This document shows positions 7,940 through 16,641 of a stretch of 64,000 nucleotides of DNA, piece by piece (position 1 is the stretch's first letter; every line of letters begins with the position of its first letter). The position numbers and the translations under genes are program-made. This stretch comes from Aquipuribacter hungaricus. Lineage in GTDB: Bacteria; Actinomycetota; Actinomycetes; Actinomycetales; JBBAYJ01. The notes under the pieces are model-generated. The model saw only the letters and a list, made by a program, of their open reading frames with translations, searched no databases and was not told the DNA's origin. The stretch is from positions 95,561 through 159,560 of the forward strand of contig NZ_JBBEOI010000001.1 of assembly GCF_037860755.1 (NCBI RefSeq), in the 5' to 3' direction.

Positions 7940-8278
7940 TCACCTCGACGGCGACAGCACCGGCGACAGCACCGGCGACAGCACCGGCGCGGGGACCCCG
8001 TCCCGCGCCGCCCGCTCCGTCCGTGCCCACGACACCCACGCCAGCACCGGCACCAAGGCCCCGAGGACCAGGCACAGCACCGAGGCGCCTATCCGCAGCC
8101 CCGCCTCGCGGGGCACGCCGAGCGCCTCCAGGGCCACGCCGCCGACCGTGAGCGCCAGGGCCGTGCGCACCCATGCCAGGTACGTGCGCTCGTTCGCCAT
8201 GCTGCACCGGGCGTCCGGCTCCTCGCCGTGGTCATAGACCCACGCGCGGATGCGTCGCGACGAAGACGGGCGTGCCAC
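7940..8278 (-). CDS. DUF202 (YidH-like) membrane protein
   Basis: 112 residues from a GTG. The signature ANERTYLAWVRTALALTVGG (about residues 27-46) starts the first membrane helix; two further helices follow, the last being LVLGALVPVLAWVSWART. The extreme C-terminus repeats SPVL three times, encoded by a 12-base tandem repeat at about 7948-7985. DUF202 proteins are small inner-membrane proteins of unknown role. The gene diverges from the molybdoenzyme operon. Start choice among nearby GTG codons is uncertain. Confidence 0.75.
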   Translation of the reverse strand: MARPSSSRRIRAWVYDHGEEPDARCSMANERTYLAWVRTALALTVGGVALEALGVPREAGLRIGASVLCLVLGALVPVLAWVSWARTERAARDGVPAPVLSPVLSPVLSPSR

Positions 8279-8395
8279 CCCGACACCGTAGGACCGTGCC
8301 CCCCGGACCTCCGGCTGCAGGAGATAGCGAGCCGCGCCGGACCGTGGCAGCGTCGACGCTCCACGGTGGAGGGCGACGCCCGGGAGGCGGTCGAG

Positions 8396-10861
8396 ATGAC
8401 ACGGGTCGACAGGATCGCTGCGCCGTGGGGCAGCCGGACCCCATACGGCCCCGGCGAGCGCTGGCCCGTGAGGACCGACACGTTCCTCGCCGACGGGCTC
8501 GCCCCCGAGGACGTGGACCGCTGGGTGCAGTCGGCGACGATCCTGCACTCCAACGGCGACGGCCTCGACATCGCCGTCAAGGACGGCTCGATCGTCGGCG
8601 TGCGGGGCCGGGCGCAGGACCGGGTCAACCACGGCCGGCTCGGCCCCAAGGACCTTTACGGCTGGCAGGCCAACGCCTCACCGGAGCGACTGACCCGCCC
8701 CCTCGTGCGCCGCCGCGGCGAGCTGGTCGAGACGGACTGGGACACCGCGATGGACCTCGTCGTGCGGCGCAGCCAGGAGCTGCTGGAGGAGCAAGGACCC
8801 AGCGCGCTCGGCTTCTACACCACGGGTCAGCTGTTCCTCGAGGAGTACTACACGCTCGGGATGATGGCGCACGGCGGCATCGGCACCAACCACGTCGACG
8901 GCAACACCCGCCTGTGCACCGCGACGGCCGCCGCCGCGCTCAAGGAGTCGTTCGGCTGCGACGGGCAGCCCGGCTCGTACACCGACATCGACCACGCCGA
9001 CGCGATCGCCCTGTACGGGCACAACATGGCCGAGACCCAGACCGTGCTGTGGACGCGCGTCCTCGACCGGCTGGCCGGGCCGCACCCGCCCCGCATCGTC
9101 TGCGTGGACCCCCGCCTCACCGAGGTGGCACGGCACGCGGACGTCCACCTGGCCCCCCGGCCCGGGACGAACGTCGCGCTCATGAACGGCCTGCTGAGCG
9201 AGATCCTGGCCAACGGCTGGGTCGACGAGGCGTACGTGGCCGCCCACGCCGTCGGGATCGACGAGCTCCGCGAGCAGCTCGCCCCGTGGTCGGCCGAGAT
9301 GTCCGCGCGCATCTGCGACGTCCCGATCGAGGCGCTGCGCGAGGCTGCGCGGATCGTGGGGACCGCAGAGCGGCTGGTGTCCACCGTGCTGCAGGGGTTC
9401 TACCAGTCCAACCAGGCCACCGCCGCGGCCGTGCAGGTCAACAACGTCCACATCCTCCGCGGCCAGCTCGGCGCCCCCGGTCGCGGCATCCTGCAGATGA
9501 ACGGCCAGCCCACGGCCCAGAACACCCGCGAGGCCGGCGCCGACGGCGACCTCGCCGGGTTCCGCAACTGGAGCAACGACGCACAGGTCGCCGACCTGGC
9601 GCGGGTCTGGAACATCGACCCGATGCAGATCCCGCACTACTCGCCACCCACCCACGTCATGCAGCAGCTGCGCTACATCGAGGACGGCTCGCTGCGCTTC
9701 TGGTGGGTCCAGGCGACCAACCCGCTGGTCTCGCTGCCGGAGCTGCAGCGGGTGCGGTCGATCCTCTCCCAGCAGCGGCTGTTCCTCGTCGTGCAGGACA
9801 TCTTCCTCACCGAGACCGCCCAGATCGCCGACGTCGTGCTCCCCGCAGCCACGTGGGGCGAGAAGGAAGGGACGTTCACCAACGTGGACCGGACCGTGCA
9901 CTACTCCGGCAAGGCGGTCGAGCCACCGGGCGAGGCGCGACCCGACCTCGACATCTTCCTGGACTACGCCCGCCGGATGGGCTTCCGCGACAAGGACGGC
10001 GACCCTCTCGTGCACTGGCACGACCCGCGCTCCGCCTTCGAGGCGTGGAAGGAGTGCAGCCGGGGCCGGCCGTGCGACTACAGCGGTCTGAGCTACGAGA
10101 AGCTCCAGGGCGGGTCGGGGGTCCAGTGGCCCTGCACCGACGACGCGCCCGAGGGCACGGAACGGATCTACGCCGACGGCGCCTTCTGGAGCAGCCCGGA
10201 CTACTGCGAGAGCTACGGCCGGGACCTCGTGACGGGGGCACCTCTCAGCGAGACGGAGTACCGGGCGCTCAACCCGGATGGCAAGGCCGTCCTCAAGTAC
10301 GCCCGTTACGTCCCGCCGCACGAGCTGCCGAGCGAGGAGTACCCGCTGCAGCTGACCACGGGGCGGACGCTGTACCACTTCCACACCCGCACCAAGACGG
10401 CCCGGGCGCCGCAGCTGCAGGCCGCCGCGCCCGAGGTCTGGGTCGAGATGTCCGAGCAGGACGCCGGTGCCCACGGCTTCCAGGAGGGGGACCTGCTTGA
10501 GGTGGCGTCGCCGCGCGCGGCCGTCCGGGCCCGGTTGCGCATCAGCGGCATCCGTCCGGGCGTGGTCTTCCTGCCCTTCCACTACGGCTACTGGGACACC
10601 CCCGCCGGCCACGAGCCGGACGGTGGCGCCCGCGCGGCGAACGAGCTGACGATCACCGAGTGGGACGCCTGCTCCAAGCAGCCGATCTTCAAGACCGCGG
10701 CGGCGCGGGTGACGCTGGTGCGCCGCGGTGACGGGACACCGTCGGCAGCGCCGACCACGACCGCGTCCCGCCCGAGCAGGGGCGGCGTCCCCGCCACCAG
10801 GGGCGGTGAGTCAGCCATGGCCGAGGAGGACGTCCGTGCCCACGCCGGAGGGCTGGCATGA
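8396..10861 (+). CDS. Molybdopterin oxidoreductase (NasC/FdhF-like catalytic subunit) without Fe-S cysteines
   Basis: 821 residues. It aligns by eye over its length with actinobacterial Mo-bisPGD oxidoreductases: GRLGPKDLYGWQAN and LTRPLVR near the N-terminus, DWDTAMDLVV, GTNHVDGNTRLCTATAA, a long central domain with ADVVLPAATWGEKEGTFTN, and a C-terminal cap with LTTGRTLYHFHTRTKT. In the region that normally carries CxxCxxxC the sequence is TILHSNGDG, so the usual [4Fe-4S] cluster cannot form there. Cys in NTRLC is the most plausible Mo ligand candidate. The ATG at 8396 gives the conserved RTPYGPG start. Stop overlaps the next gene (ATGA). Substrate unknown. Confidence 0.85.
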   Translation: MTRVDRIAAPWGSRTPYGPGERWPVRTDTFLADGLAPEDVDRWVQSATILHSNGDGLDIAVKDGSIVGVRGRAQDRVNHGRLGPKDLYGWQANASPERLTRPLVRRRGELVETDWDTAMDLVVRRSQELLEEQGPSALGFYTTGQLFLEEYYTLGMMAHGGIGTNHVDGNTRLCTATAAAALKESFGCDGQPGSYTDIDHADAIALYGHNMAETQTVLWTRVLDRLAGPHPPRIVCVDPRLTEVARHADVHLAPRPGTNVALMNGLLSEILANGWVDEAYVAAHAVGIDELREQLAPWSAEMSARICDVPIEALREAARIVGTAERLVSTVLQGFYQSNQATAAAVQVNNVHILRGQLGAPGRGILQMNGQPTAQNTREAGADGDLAGFRNWSNDAQVADLARVWNIDPMQIPHYSPPTHVMQQLRYIEDGSLRFWWVQATNPLVSLPELQRVRSILSQQRLFLVVQDIFLTETAQIADVVLPAATWGEKEGTFTNVDRTVHYSGKAVEPPGEARPDLDIFLDYARRMGFRDKDGDPLVHWHDPRSAFEAWKECSRGRPCDYSGLSYEKLQGGSGVQWPCTDDAPEGTERIYADGAFWSSPDYCESYGRDLVTGAPLSETEYRALNPDGKAVLKYARYVPPHELPSEEYPLQLTTGRTLYHFHTRTKTARAPQLQAAAPEVWVEMSEQDAGAHGFQEGDLLEVASPRAAVRARLRISGIRPGVVFLPFHYGYWDTPAGHEPDGGARAANELTITEWDACSKQPIFKTAAARVTLVRRGDGTPSAAPTTTASRPSRGGVPATRGGESAMAEEDVRAHAGGLA

Positions 10862-11340
10862 AGATCGGGCTCGCGCTGCGAGAGCTCCACCGCTCCGAGG
10901 ACGAGCTGGCGCACAAGCTGCTCCAGGTGTCCGACCGTCACAAGGTCGACCACGACGTCTTCTACCTGGGCCAGGAGCTCGCCCTGTGGTCCCAGCAGCA
11001 CGTCCGCGCGCTCAGCGAGGCAGCCGCCCGCTACGACGTCCGCCTGGACCCCGAGCCACGGACGGAGAGCCGGGTCGCGGCCAGGGCCAGGGACGCGGTG
11101 AGCCAGGCGGTGGGCCGCGCCCCGCAGGCTGGCCTGCTGCTGCTGCTCGACATGCGCGAGGTCTACGTCCGCGCCAGCGGCGTCTCGGTCGACTGGGAGC
11201 TGGTCGCGCAGGTCGCCCAGGGGGTCAGGGACCACGACCTGCTGCAGCTGGCGAAGACCTGCCACCCGGAGACGCTGCGTCAGGTGCGCTGGGCCGACAG
11301 CAAGCTTAAGGAGTCCGCGACCCAGGTCCTCTGCTCGTGA
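10858..11340 (+). CDS. Ferritin-like/hemerythrin-like helical protein
   Basis: 160 residues, predicted all-helical. HRSEDELAHKLLQVSDRHKVDHDVFYLGQELALW has the E/H spacing of ferritin-like helices, and a second pair of helices follows (LLLLLDMREVYVRAS, WELVAQVAQGVRDHDLLQLA). Translation is coupled to the molybdoenzyme (ATGA overlap) and to the next gene (GTGA overlap), so the three form one operon. It could be a dedicated partner of the molybdoenzyme; no function is established. Confidence 0.6.
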   Translation: MKIGLALRELHRSEDELAHKLLQVSDRHKVDHDVFYLGQELALWSQQHVRALSEAAARYDVRLDPEPRTESRVAARARDAVSQAVGRAPQAGLLLLLDMREVYVRASGVSVDWELVAQVAQGVRDHDLLQLAKTCHPETLRQVRWADSKLKESATQVLCS

Positions 11341-12026
11341 GCGACCCCGCCGCCGCGGTCCTGCCCGGGGGGCAGCTCTCCACGAGGATCGTCCTCCGCC
11401 CGGTCGCGACCCCCTTGCCGCTGGGGTTCCTCGGGCTGTTCGTCGCCACGTCCGCGTTCGCCTGCCTCCAGCTCGGGTGGCTGCCACCCGAGCAGGGCCG
11501 GGGCGTCGCCGTCGCCGCCCTCGCCCTCACCGTCCCGCTGCAGCTGCTGGCGTCCGTCCTCGGGTTCCTCGCCCGGGACCCCGTCGCGGGCACCGGGATG
11601 GGGATCCTGGCCGGCACCTGGGCCGCCGTCGGGTACCTCACCTTGACCGCGCCGCCCGGGACATCCAGCGCCGGCCTCGGCGTCGTCCTCCTCCTCTCGG
11701 CCGCCAGCCTCCTGGTGCCGGCCGCTGCCGCGACGAGCAAGCTCGTCCCGGCAGCCGTCATCGCCCTGTCCGCGCTCCGCTTCGCCGTGACGGGCATCGC
11801 CGAGCTGACCGCCTCACGCACCTGGTACGACGTCGCAGGCACCGTCGGCCTGCTGCTGGGCCTGCTCGCGCTGTACGCCGCGACCGCCCTCGAGCTCGAG
11901 GACGTGCAGCACCGGACCGTGCTGCCCCTGCTGCGACGCGGCCCGGCCCAGCAGGCGCTCCAGGGAGACGGTGCGGACCAGACCGACCAGCTCCGCCACG
12001 AGGCGGGGGTCCGCAACCAGCTGTGA
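11337..12026 (+). CDS. GPR1/FUN34/YaaH (SatP-like) transporter
   Basis: 229 residues with six membrane helices. The N-terminal RPVATPLPLGFLGLFVATSAFACLQLGW resembles the NPAPLGL-type motif of SatP acetate/succinate channels; LLASVLGFLARDPVAGTGMGILAGTWAA fits the following helices. Substrate is likely a small organic acid. Starts with GTG overlapping the previous stop. A hairpin (CCCGCCGG/CCGGCGGG, 12124-12148) lies about 100 bases past its stop. Confidence 0.75.
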   Translation: MSDPAAAVLPGGQLSTRIVLRPVATPLPLGFLGLFVATSAFACLQLGWLPPEQGRGVAVAALALTVPLQLLASVLGFLARDPVAGTGMGILAGTWAAVGYLTLTAPPGTSSAGLGVVLLLSAASLLVPAAAATSKLVPAAVIALSALRFAVTGIAELTASRTWYDVAGTVGLLLGLLALYAATALELEDVQHRTVLPLLRRGPAQQALQGDGADQTDQLRHEAGVRNQL

Positions 12027-12123
12027 CGAGCGCCCACCCGACCGACGACCCTGAGCCCCAGGAGCCGACGTGACCCACCGTCCTGACGTAATCTTCTTCG
12101 ACGGTGCTGCCGAGGACCACGAG

Positions 12124-12148
12124 CCCGCCGGCCGACAGCACCGGCGGG
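12124..12148 (+). terminator. Hairpin downstream of the YaaH-type transporter
   Basis: Perfect 8-bp stem CCCGCCGG/CCGGCGGG with a 9-base loop, about 100 bases past the stop of the molybdoenzyme operon. There is no T-run, which is common for actinobacterial terminators. Confidence 0.45.
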
Positions 12149-12288
12149 TCGACACCGAGGCTCCGCCTCGAGCGTCAGGTAGAACCGCGCGGACACCCCG
12201 ACCGGCCCGGATCAGCCCAGGTGGAGGGCGGCCGGCCACGTCAGCCGGAGGGGCCGCGCGAGGGCGAGCACCGCGGGGAGCCGTCGGC

Positions 12289-12345
12289 GTGGGATTCGAA
12301 CCCACGAAACGTTGTGGTTAAACGTTCAACGGTTTCCAAGACCCT
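12289..12345 (-). pseudogene. Decayed tRNA-Ser 3' fragment (possible attL remnant)
   Basis: Minus strand: a tRNA-Ser-like anticodon loop region, long variable arm (stem AACGTT/AACGTT) and a complete T-arm containing GGTTCGAATCC. It shares 22 consecutive bases and most of the following 40 with the intact tRNA-Ser(UGA) at 49487-49576, in the same orientation. The anticodon position reads TGG instead of TGA, one anticodon-stem pair is broken, and there is no matching acceptor strand or D-arm, so it is not a working tRNA. Confidence 0.75.
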
Positions 12346-12719
12346 CCGCTCTTTCTTGTCAAGATGCTCGCCGTCCGCTGTACCGCCTCTGACCTGCAGG
12401 TTCGTCGCCGTTCTGGGTCGCGAGGGCACTGCTCAGGCACGAGCCAGCACCCACAGCCGACAACGGCCGTCTGCAGTCGGTGACCACCGGACACCGCCGT
12501 TCTCCGTGCAAGGACCGGGCCGACGGACGCCGGCTGCTGTGTCCGCGTGGGGGTGCTGCCGACGGCATGAATACGACACGGCGGCTGTACCGGCCGGCGC
12601 AATCACCATGCGCGGTCTGCTCGGAGACAACAGGCCCAGCTCCTGGGGCAGCCAGCCGCCCATACGTCCTGGGAGCGAAAGAGCCTCGGCGGGACCGTCG
12701 AGGCGCCGCGAGTGAGCCG

Positions 12720-13892
12720 TCAGAGCGATTCAACCAAGTCCATAACTGGAGTTGCACCAAAAATGCGGCGGTAAGGACCTTCGCTCACCTGCTTCAGGAT
12801 GGCGACCTCGACGAGGCGGTCCACGGCAGATTTTGCGGTGGGGCCTGAAACGCCATATTTCTCCGCGACGAACGGCATGCTTATCATCGGCCAATCGATG
12901 AGGTCCTCGACGATCTGCACCACCACACCACTCCAGTGGCGACTATTAAGTGCGGCGCGGGATTCGGACAACCAGTCCATAAGCTGATCCACGACACTCA
13001 CCGCGCGACGGGCCTGCTCACAGATCGCAAGACAGAAGAACTCGACCCACGGGTCCCACTCCCCCGTCTGACTGACTCGGAGCAGGTGGTCCTGATACTC
13101 CGTGCGGCGCTTCAGGAACCACGGGGACAAGGTGATTGCTGGCTCCTTGAGGTCACCTGACTGCAGCAGCTGCAGCGTCGCTACCAGCCGTCCGACTCTT
13201 CCGTTTCCATCTCCGAAGGGATGCAGGGACTCGAACTGGTAATGGGCGACCGCCGCCTTCAGCGGTCCCGGCAAGAAGCTGTCCGCATTGATCCAACGCG
13301 TCCATTGCTCCAGACCGGACGTGAGGCGATCGTCAGGCGGCGGGGGTATGTACCGTGCTTCTCGAACGGTACAGTCCCTCGGCCCGATCACGACCTGATG
13401 TCGGCGCACTTGTCCCGCGTCCTTGACGGGGACCCGCGAACCCTCCGCCAATATGCCCTGCAGGTCGCACAACATATTGACCGACAACGGGCGCTCGGTG
13501 ACCCATTCGAAGGCGGCATTAGCCATCCGCTCATAGGCGCGAATCTCAAGGACCTCGGCTGAAGTCGGTCGCGTCTGCGGCAGCCGCGCCTCGAGGACCT
13601 CAGGCAGGGCCGCGTAGGTCCCCTCGAGCGCAGATGTGTCGAGCGCCTCCCTGATGAGAGCTGGCTGGATGAGCAGCCTCGGGTTGGGAAGGCTGGCGCA
13701 GGCCTGTCGTAGCTGGCCGAGTGCGCCAGTGGCCTGAGCGACCGCCGCCCAAGCCCGGGGCGACACCTCAGGCACCTGGGGCAGGGGGTTCGGGAGGTAT
13801 GCGAAGTACTCGTACGTCCGCAGCCGTTCGTCAGTCCCGCTGATCGGGACGAGCTGTCCGACGGGGCTACTACGGAGTGCTTCAAGGTCCAC
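12720..13892 (-). CDS. Fic-domain protein (class II, AMP-transferase type)
   Basis: 390 residues. The Fic catalytic motif HPFGDGNGRVGR starts at about residue 224, with the His and nucleotide-binding residues intact. An inhibitory-helix motif TSALEG (about 86-91, S/TxxxEG) precedes it, as in class II Fic proteins that hold themselves inactive. The C-terminal 90 residues look like a winged helix (YGVSGPTAKSAVDRLVEVAIL). Fic enzymes usually AMPylate proteins; the target here is unknown. GC is visibly lower than in flanking chromosomal genes, consistent with transfer, and there is no separate antitoxin beside it. Confidence 0.9.
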   Translation of the reverse strand: MDLEALRSSPVGQLVPISGTDERLRTYEYFAYLPNPLPQVPEVSPRAWAAVAQATGALGQLRQACASLPNPRLLIQPALIREALDTSALEGTYAALPEVLEARLPQTRPTSAEVLEIRAYERMANAAFEWVTERPLSVNMLCDLQGILAEGSRVPVKDAGQVRRHQVVIGPRDCTVREARYIPPPPDDRLTSGLEQWTRWINADSFLPGPLKAAVAHYQFESLHPFGDGNGRVGRLVATLQLLQSGDLKEPAITLSPWFLKRRTEYQDHLLRVSQTGEWDPWVEFFCLAICEQARRAVSVVDQLMDWLSESRAALNSRHWSGVVVQIVEDLIDWPMISMPFVAEKYGVSGPTAKSAVDRLVEVAILKQVSEGPYRRIFGATPVMDLVESL

Positions 13893-14043
13893 AACGTTAG
13901 GTTACTGCCAACTGGACCTAATGTGTGGCCGCCAAGGTGTGCAGGGGCCTTAGATCACAGTTGTGTAACTTAGGACCTCGACGCCATGTCCCAATGTTGC
14001 GGGGCCAACGTTAGGTCGCTCCTACCGAGGCGCATGGCATCGG

Positions 14044-16641
14044 TCACAGCCTGGGGTCCACCGGCTCGGACTCCAGCGCGAGCACCGCAAACACGGCCTC
14101 GTGGACCCGCCACAGCGGCTCCCGGGCCACGGCGCGCTCGAGGGACTCGACGCCGAGGGCGTACTCGCGGGCGGCCATGGACCGCTTATGCCCGACCTGC
14201 CGATCGCGCAGGCGCTCGAGGTTGCCCGGCTCGGTGTAGTCGGGGCCGTAGATGATGCGCAAGTACTCCCGGCCGCGGACCTTGATGCCCGGCTGGGCCC
14301 AGCCGCGCCTGGCCTTGACGAGGTTGGCCAGCGGCTTGACGACCATGCCCTCACCGCCGGCTGCGGTCATGTCCTCCCACCAGGTCGTGCCCTCGACCAG
14401 CGACGCGGCGTCGTCGGTGTCGACGAGGAGCCGTCGGGTCGTGCGGACGAGCTCCGGGTCCGCCTCGACGAGGCGGTCGGCGATGCCCAGGTGCCAGAGG
14501 TGGTCGTGGTCGGCCCAGGTCCGTCCCTCGGTGGCGAGCAGCTGGAACGGGGCCAACTGGACGCCGGTCAGCCCGTCGGTCGGCCAGACGTAGCGCCGGT
14601 AGGCATCGGTGTAAGCGAGCGCGTTGGCCGCGCGCGAGCGGGTGCGCGCGAGCAGGTCGGCGACGTCGACGCCTGACGGCGCCTCGCCGTCGAGCGCGCG
14701 GGCGGCGACTCGCTCCAGGACGTCGACTGCGGCGGGGACCGCGGCGCGCGCGGCGGCGCCGACGGCGGCGTACTGGTCCCGCAGCAGCGCCTCAGCCTTC
14801 GCCGACCAGGGCAGCAGCTCCGCGTCCAGCAGGAGCCAGTCGGTGTCGAGCTCCTCCCACAGACCTGTCGCAGTCACGGCGGCACGCAGCCGGGCCAGGA
14901 GCTGCTCGGTGAGGCCGCGGTCGAAGAACGGTCGGCCGGTACGGGTGTGCACGGCGCCGCTCGCGCCGTCGGTGGCGCCGAACCGGGTGCGGGCGGTGTC
15001 GGCGTCGCGGCAGACGAGAACGACGGCGCGGGAGCCCATGTGCTTCTCCTCGCACAGCAGGCGGGTGACGCCCCCCTTGGCGTAGAAGTCGAACGCCGAG
15101 ACGGGGTGCTCGAGCAGCTCCCCGTCCGGTGCGGTGGCGGTCGGGGCCATGGTCGGAGGCAGGTAGAGCAGCCACCGCGGTTCCATGGCGAAGCGGCTTA
15201 TCACCTCCAGCGCGCCGGCGGCGTTGTCCTCACGAACCGTGACGCGCCCGGCGAGACGCGTCTCGACCCCTCGGGCGCCGAGGACGTCGGTGAGGGCGAG
15301 GTCGTCGTGGCCCCGGCTTTCGGTCGGTGCCGAGGAGGCGCCCGGGTCCTCTATGCCGGCGGGCGGGAACGGCTTGACCGGCTCGTACCAGATCTGCTGG
15401 GCGGGGACCTGGACGATCTCCTTCTCGGGGTAGCGCAGCGCGGTGAGGTGCCCACCGAAGACGGCGCCGGTGTCCAGGCACATGGTGCCGTTGACCCACT
15501 CCGGCTCTGGGGTGGGCGTGTGGCCGTAGAGGACGGTCGCGGCTCCGCGGTACTCCTGCGCCCACGGGTAGCGGACGGGCAGGCCGAACTCGTCGGTCTC
15601 GCCGGTGGTGTCGCCGTAGAGGGCGAAGCTGCGCACCCGGGCCGAGGCCCGACCGTGGTACTTCTCGACCAGGCCGGCGTGGGCGACGACCAGGCGCCCG
15701 GCGTCTAGAACCAGGTGGGACACGAGGCCGTGGCAGAACCGTTCGACCTCGGTGCGGAACTCCGGTGTCTCCGCAGCGAGCTGGACGAGGGTCTCCTCCA
15801 GGCCGTGGCTGACCTGCACGTCGCGGCCCTGCAGCGCCCGCACGAGCTTGGACTCGTGGTTGCCCGGGACGGCGAGCGCGTGTCCCGCGGCGACCATCCC
15901 CATCACCAGGCGCAGCACGCCCGGGGAGTCCGGACCCCGGTCGACCAGGTCGCCGACGAACACCGCCGTCCGCCCGTCCGGCGGCACCGCGTCTACCGGC
16001 CGATCCTGCTCGTCGCGCACAAGGGCGTAGCCAAGGTCTTCCAGGAGCTGCTCGAGCTCGGCCCGGCAGCCGTGGACGTCCCCGACCACGTCGAAGGGAC
16101 CCGGCCGGTCCCGGAAGTCGTTGAGCAGCTTCTCCCGCACGACGACAGCGGCGGCGACCTCCTCCTCGCTCCGGAGCACGTGCACCGCGCGGAAGCCCTC
16201 CTTGCGCAGGGACCGCAGCGAGCGGCGCAGCTGGTCGCGCTGGCGCTTGACGACCCGGTCGCCGAAGTCGCGGTCAGGGCGGGCGGCGTTCCGGTCTAGG
16301 CACACCCGCTCCGGCAGGTCGAGCACGACGGCGACCGGGAGCACGTCGTGCTCGCGGGCCAGCGCGACGAGGCTGCGCCGGGCGTCGGGCTGGACGTTGG
16401 TGGCGTCGACCACGGTCAGCCGGCCGGCGTCCAGCCGCTTGCCGGCGATGTGGTGCAGCACCTCGAAAGCGGCCGTGGTGGCGGACTGGTCGTTCGGGTC
16501 GTCGGAGACGAGACCACGGCAGTAGTCGCTGGACAGCACCTCGAACGGGCCGAAGTGGGCGGCGGCGAACGTCGACTTGCCGGAGCCGCTGGCCCCGACG
16601 AGGCAGACCAGCGACAGCTCGGGGACGGTGAGGTCGCTCAT
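14044..16641 (-). CDS. pnkp: Polynucleotide kinase-phosphatase-ligase (bacterial RNA repair enzyme)
   Basis: 865 residues in three domains. Kinase (about 1-170): P-loop GASGSGKST. Phosphatase (about 180-430): metallophosphoesterase motifs GDVHG, GDLVDRGPDS and GNHES. Ligase-like adenylyltransferase (about 490-865): nucleotidyl motif KHMGSR. This is the full Pnkp order and length known from Clostridium thermocellum, where it repairs RNAs cut by ribotoxins together with Hen1. The ATG at 16641 overlaps the hen1 stop (ATGA), so the two proteins are made together. A longer frame upstream is antisense-like noise over hen1. Confidence 0.95.
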   Translation of the reverse strand: MSDLTVPELSLVCLVGASGSGKSTFAAAHFGPFEVLSSDYCRGLVSDDPNDQSATTAAFEVLHHIAGKRLDAGRLTVVDATNVQPDARRSLVALAREHDVLPVAVVLDLPERVCLDRNAARPDRDFGDRVVKRQRDQLRRSLRSLRKEGFRAVHVLRSEEEVAAAVVVREKLLNDFRDRPGPFDVVGDVHGCRAELEQLLEDLGYALVRDEQDRPVDAVPPDGRTAVFVGDLVDRGPDSPGVLRLVMGMVAAGHALAVPGNHESKLVRALQGRDVQVSHGLEETLVQLAAETPEFRTEVERFCHGLVSHLVLDAGRLVVAHAGLVEKYHGRASARVRSFALYGDTTGETDEFGLPVRYPWAQEYRGAATVLYGHTPTPEPEWVNGTMCLDTGAVFGGHLTALRYPEKEIVQVPAQQIWYEPVKPFPPAGIEDPGASSAPTESRGHDDLALTDVLGARGVETRLAGRVTVREDNAAGALEVISRFAMEPRWLLYLPPTMAPTATAPDGELLEHPVSAFDFYAKGGVTRLLCEEKHMGSRAVVLVCRDADTARTRFGATDGASGAVHTRTGRPFFDRGLTEQLLARLRAAVTATGLWEELDTDWLLLDAELLPWSAKAEALLRDQYAAVGAAARAAVPAAVDVLERVAARALDGEAPSGVDVADLLARTRSRAANALAYTDAYRRYVWPTDGLTGVQLAPFQLLATEGRTWADHDHLWHLGIADRLVEADPELVRTTRRLLVDTDDAASLVEGTTWWEDMTAAGGEGMVVKPLANLVKARRGWAQPGIKVRGREYLRIIYGPDYTEPGNLERLRDRQVGHKRSMAAREYALGVESLERAVAREPLWRVHEAVFAVLALESEPVDPRL

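Larger units (their letters stand above)
12027..12719. other. Non-coding island junction
   Basis: About 690 bases without a supported protein gene. It contains a hairpin at 12124-12148, a decayed tRNA-Ser copy (12289-12345), and a 15-base string TACCGCCTCTGACCT at about 12379 that recurs at about 18391. These fit an old attachment-site junction. Confidence 0.55.

Noticed and set aside
7649..8395. N-terminal extension of the molybdoenzyme
   Set aside because: The extra residues are low-complexity Arg/Pro and cross the divergent DUF202 gene; the conserved start is at 8396.
12289..12345. Functional tRNA
   Set aside because: No acceptor strand or D-arm upstream, altered anticodon and a broken stem pair; treated as a fragment.
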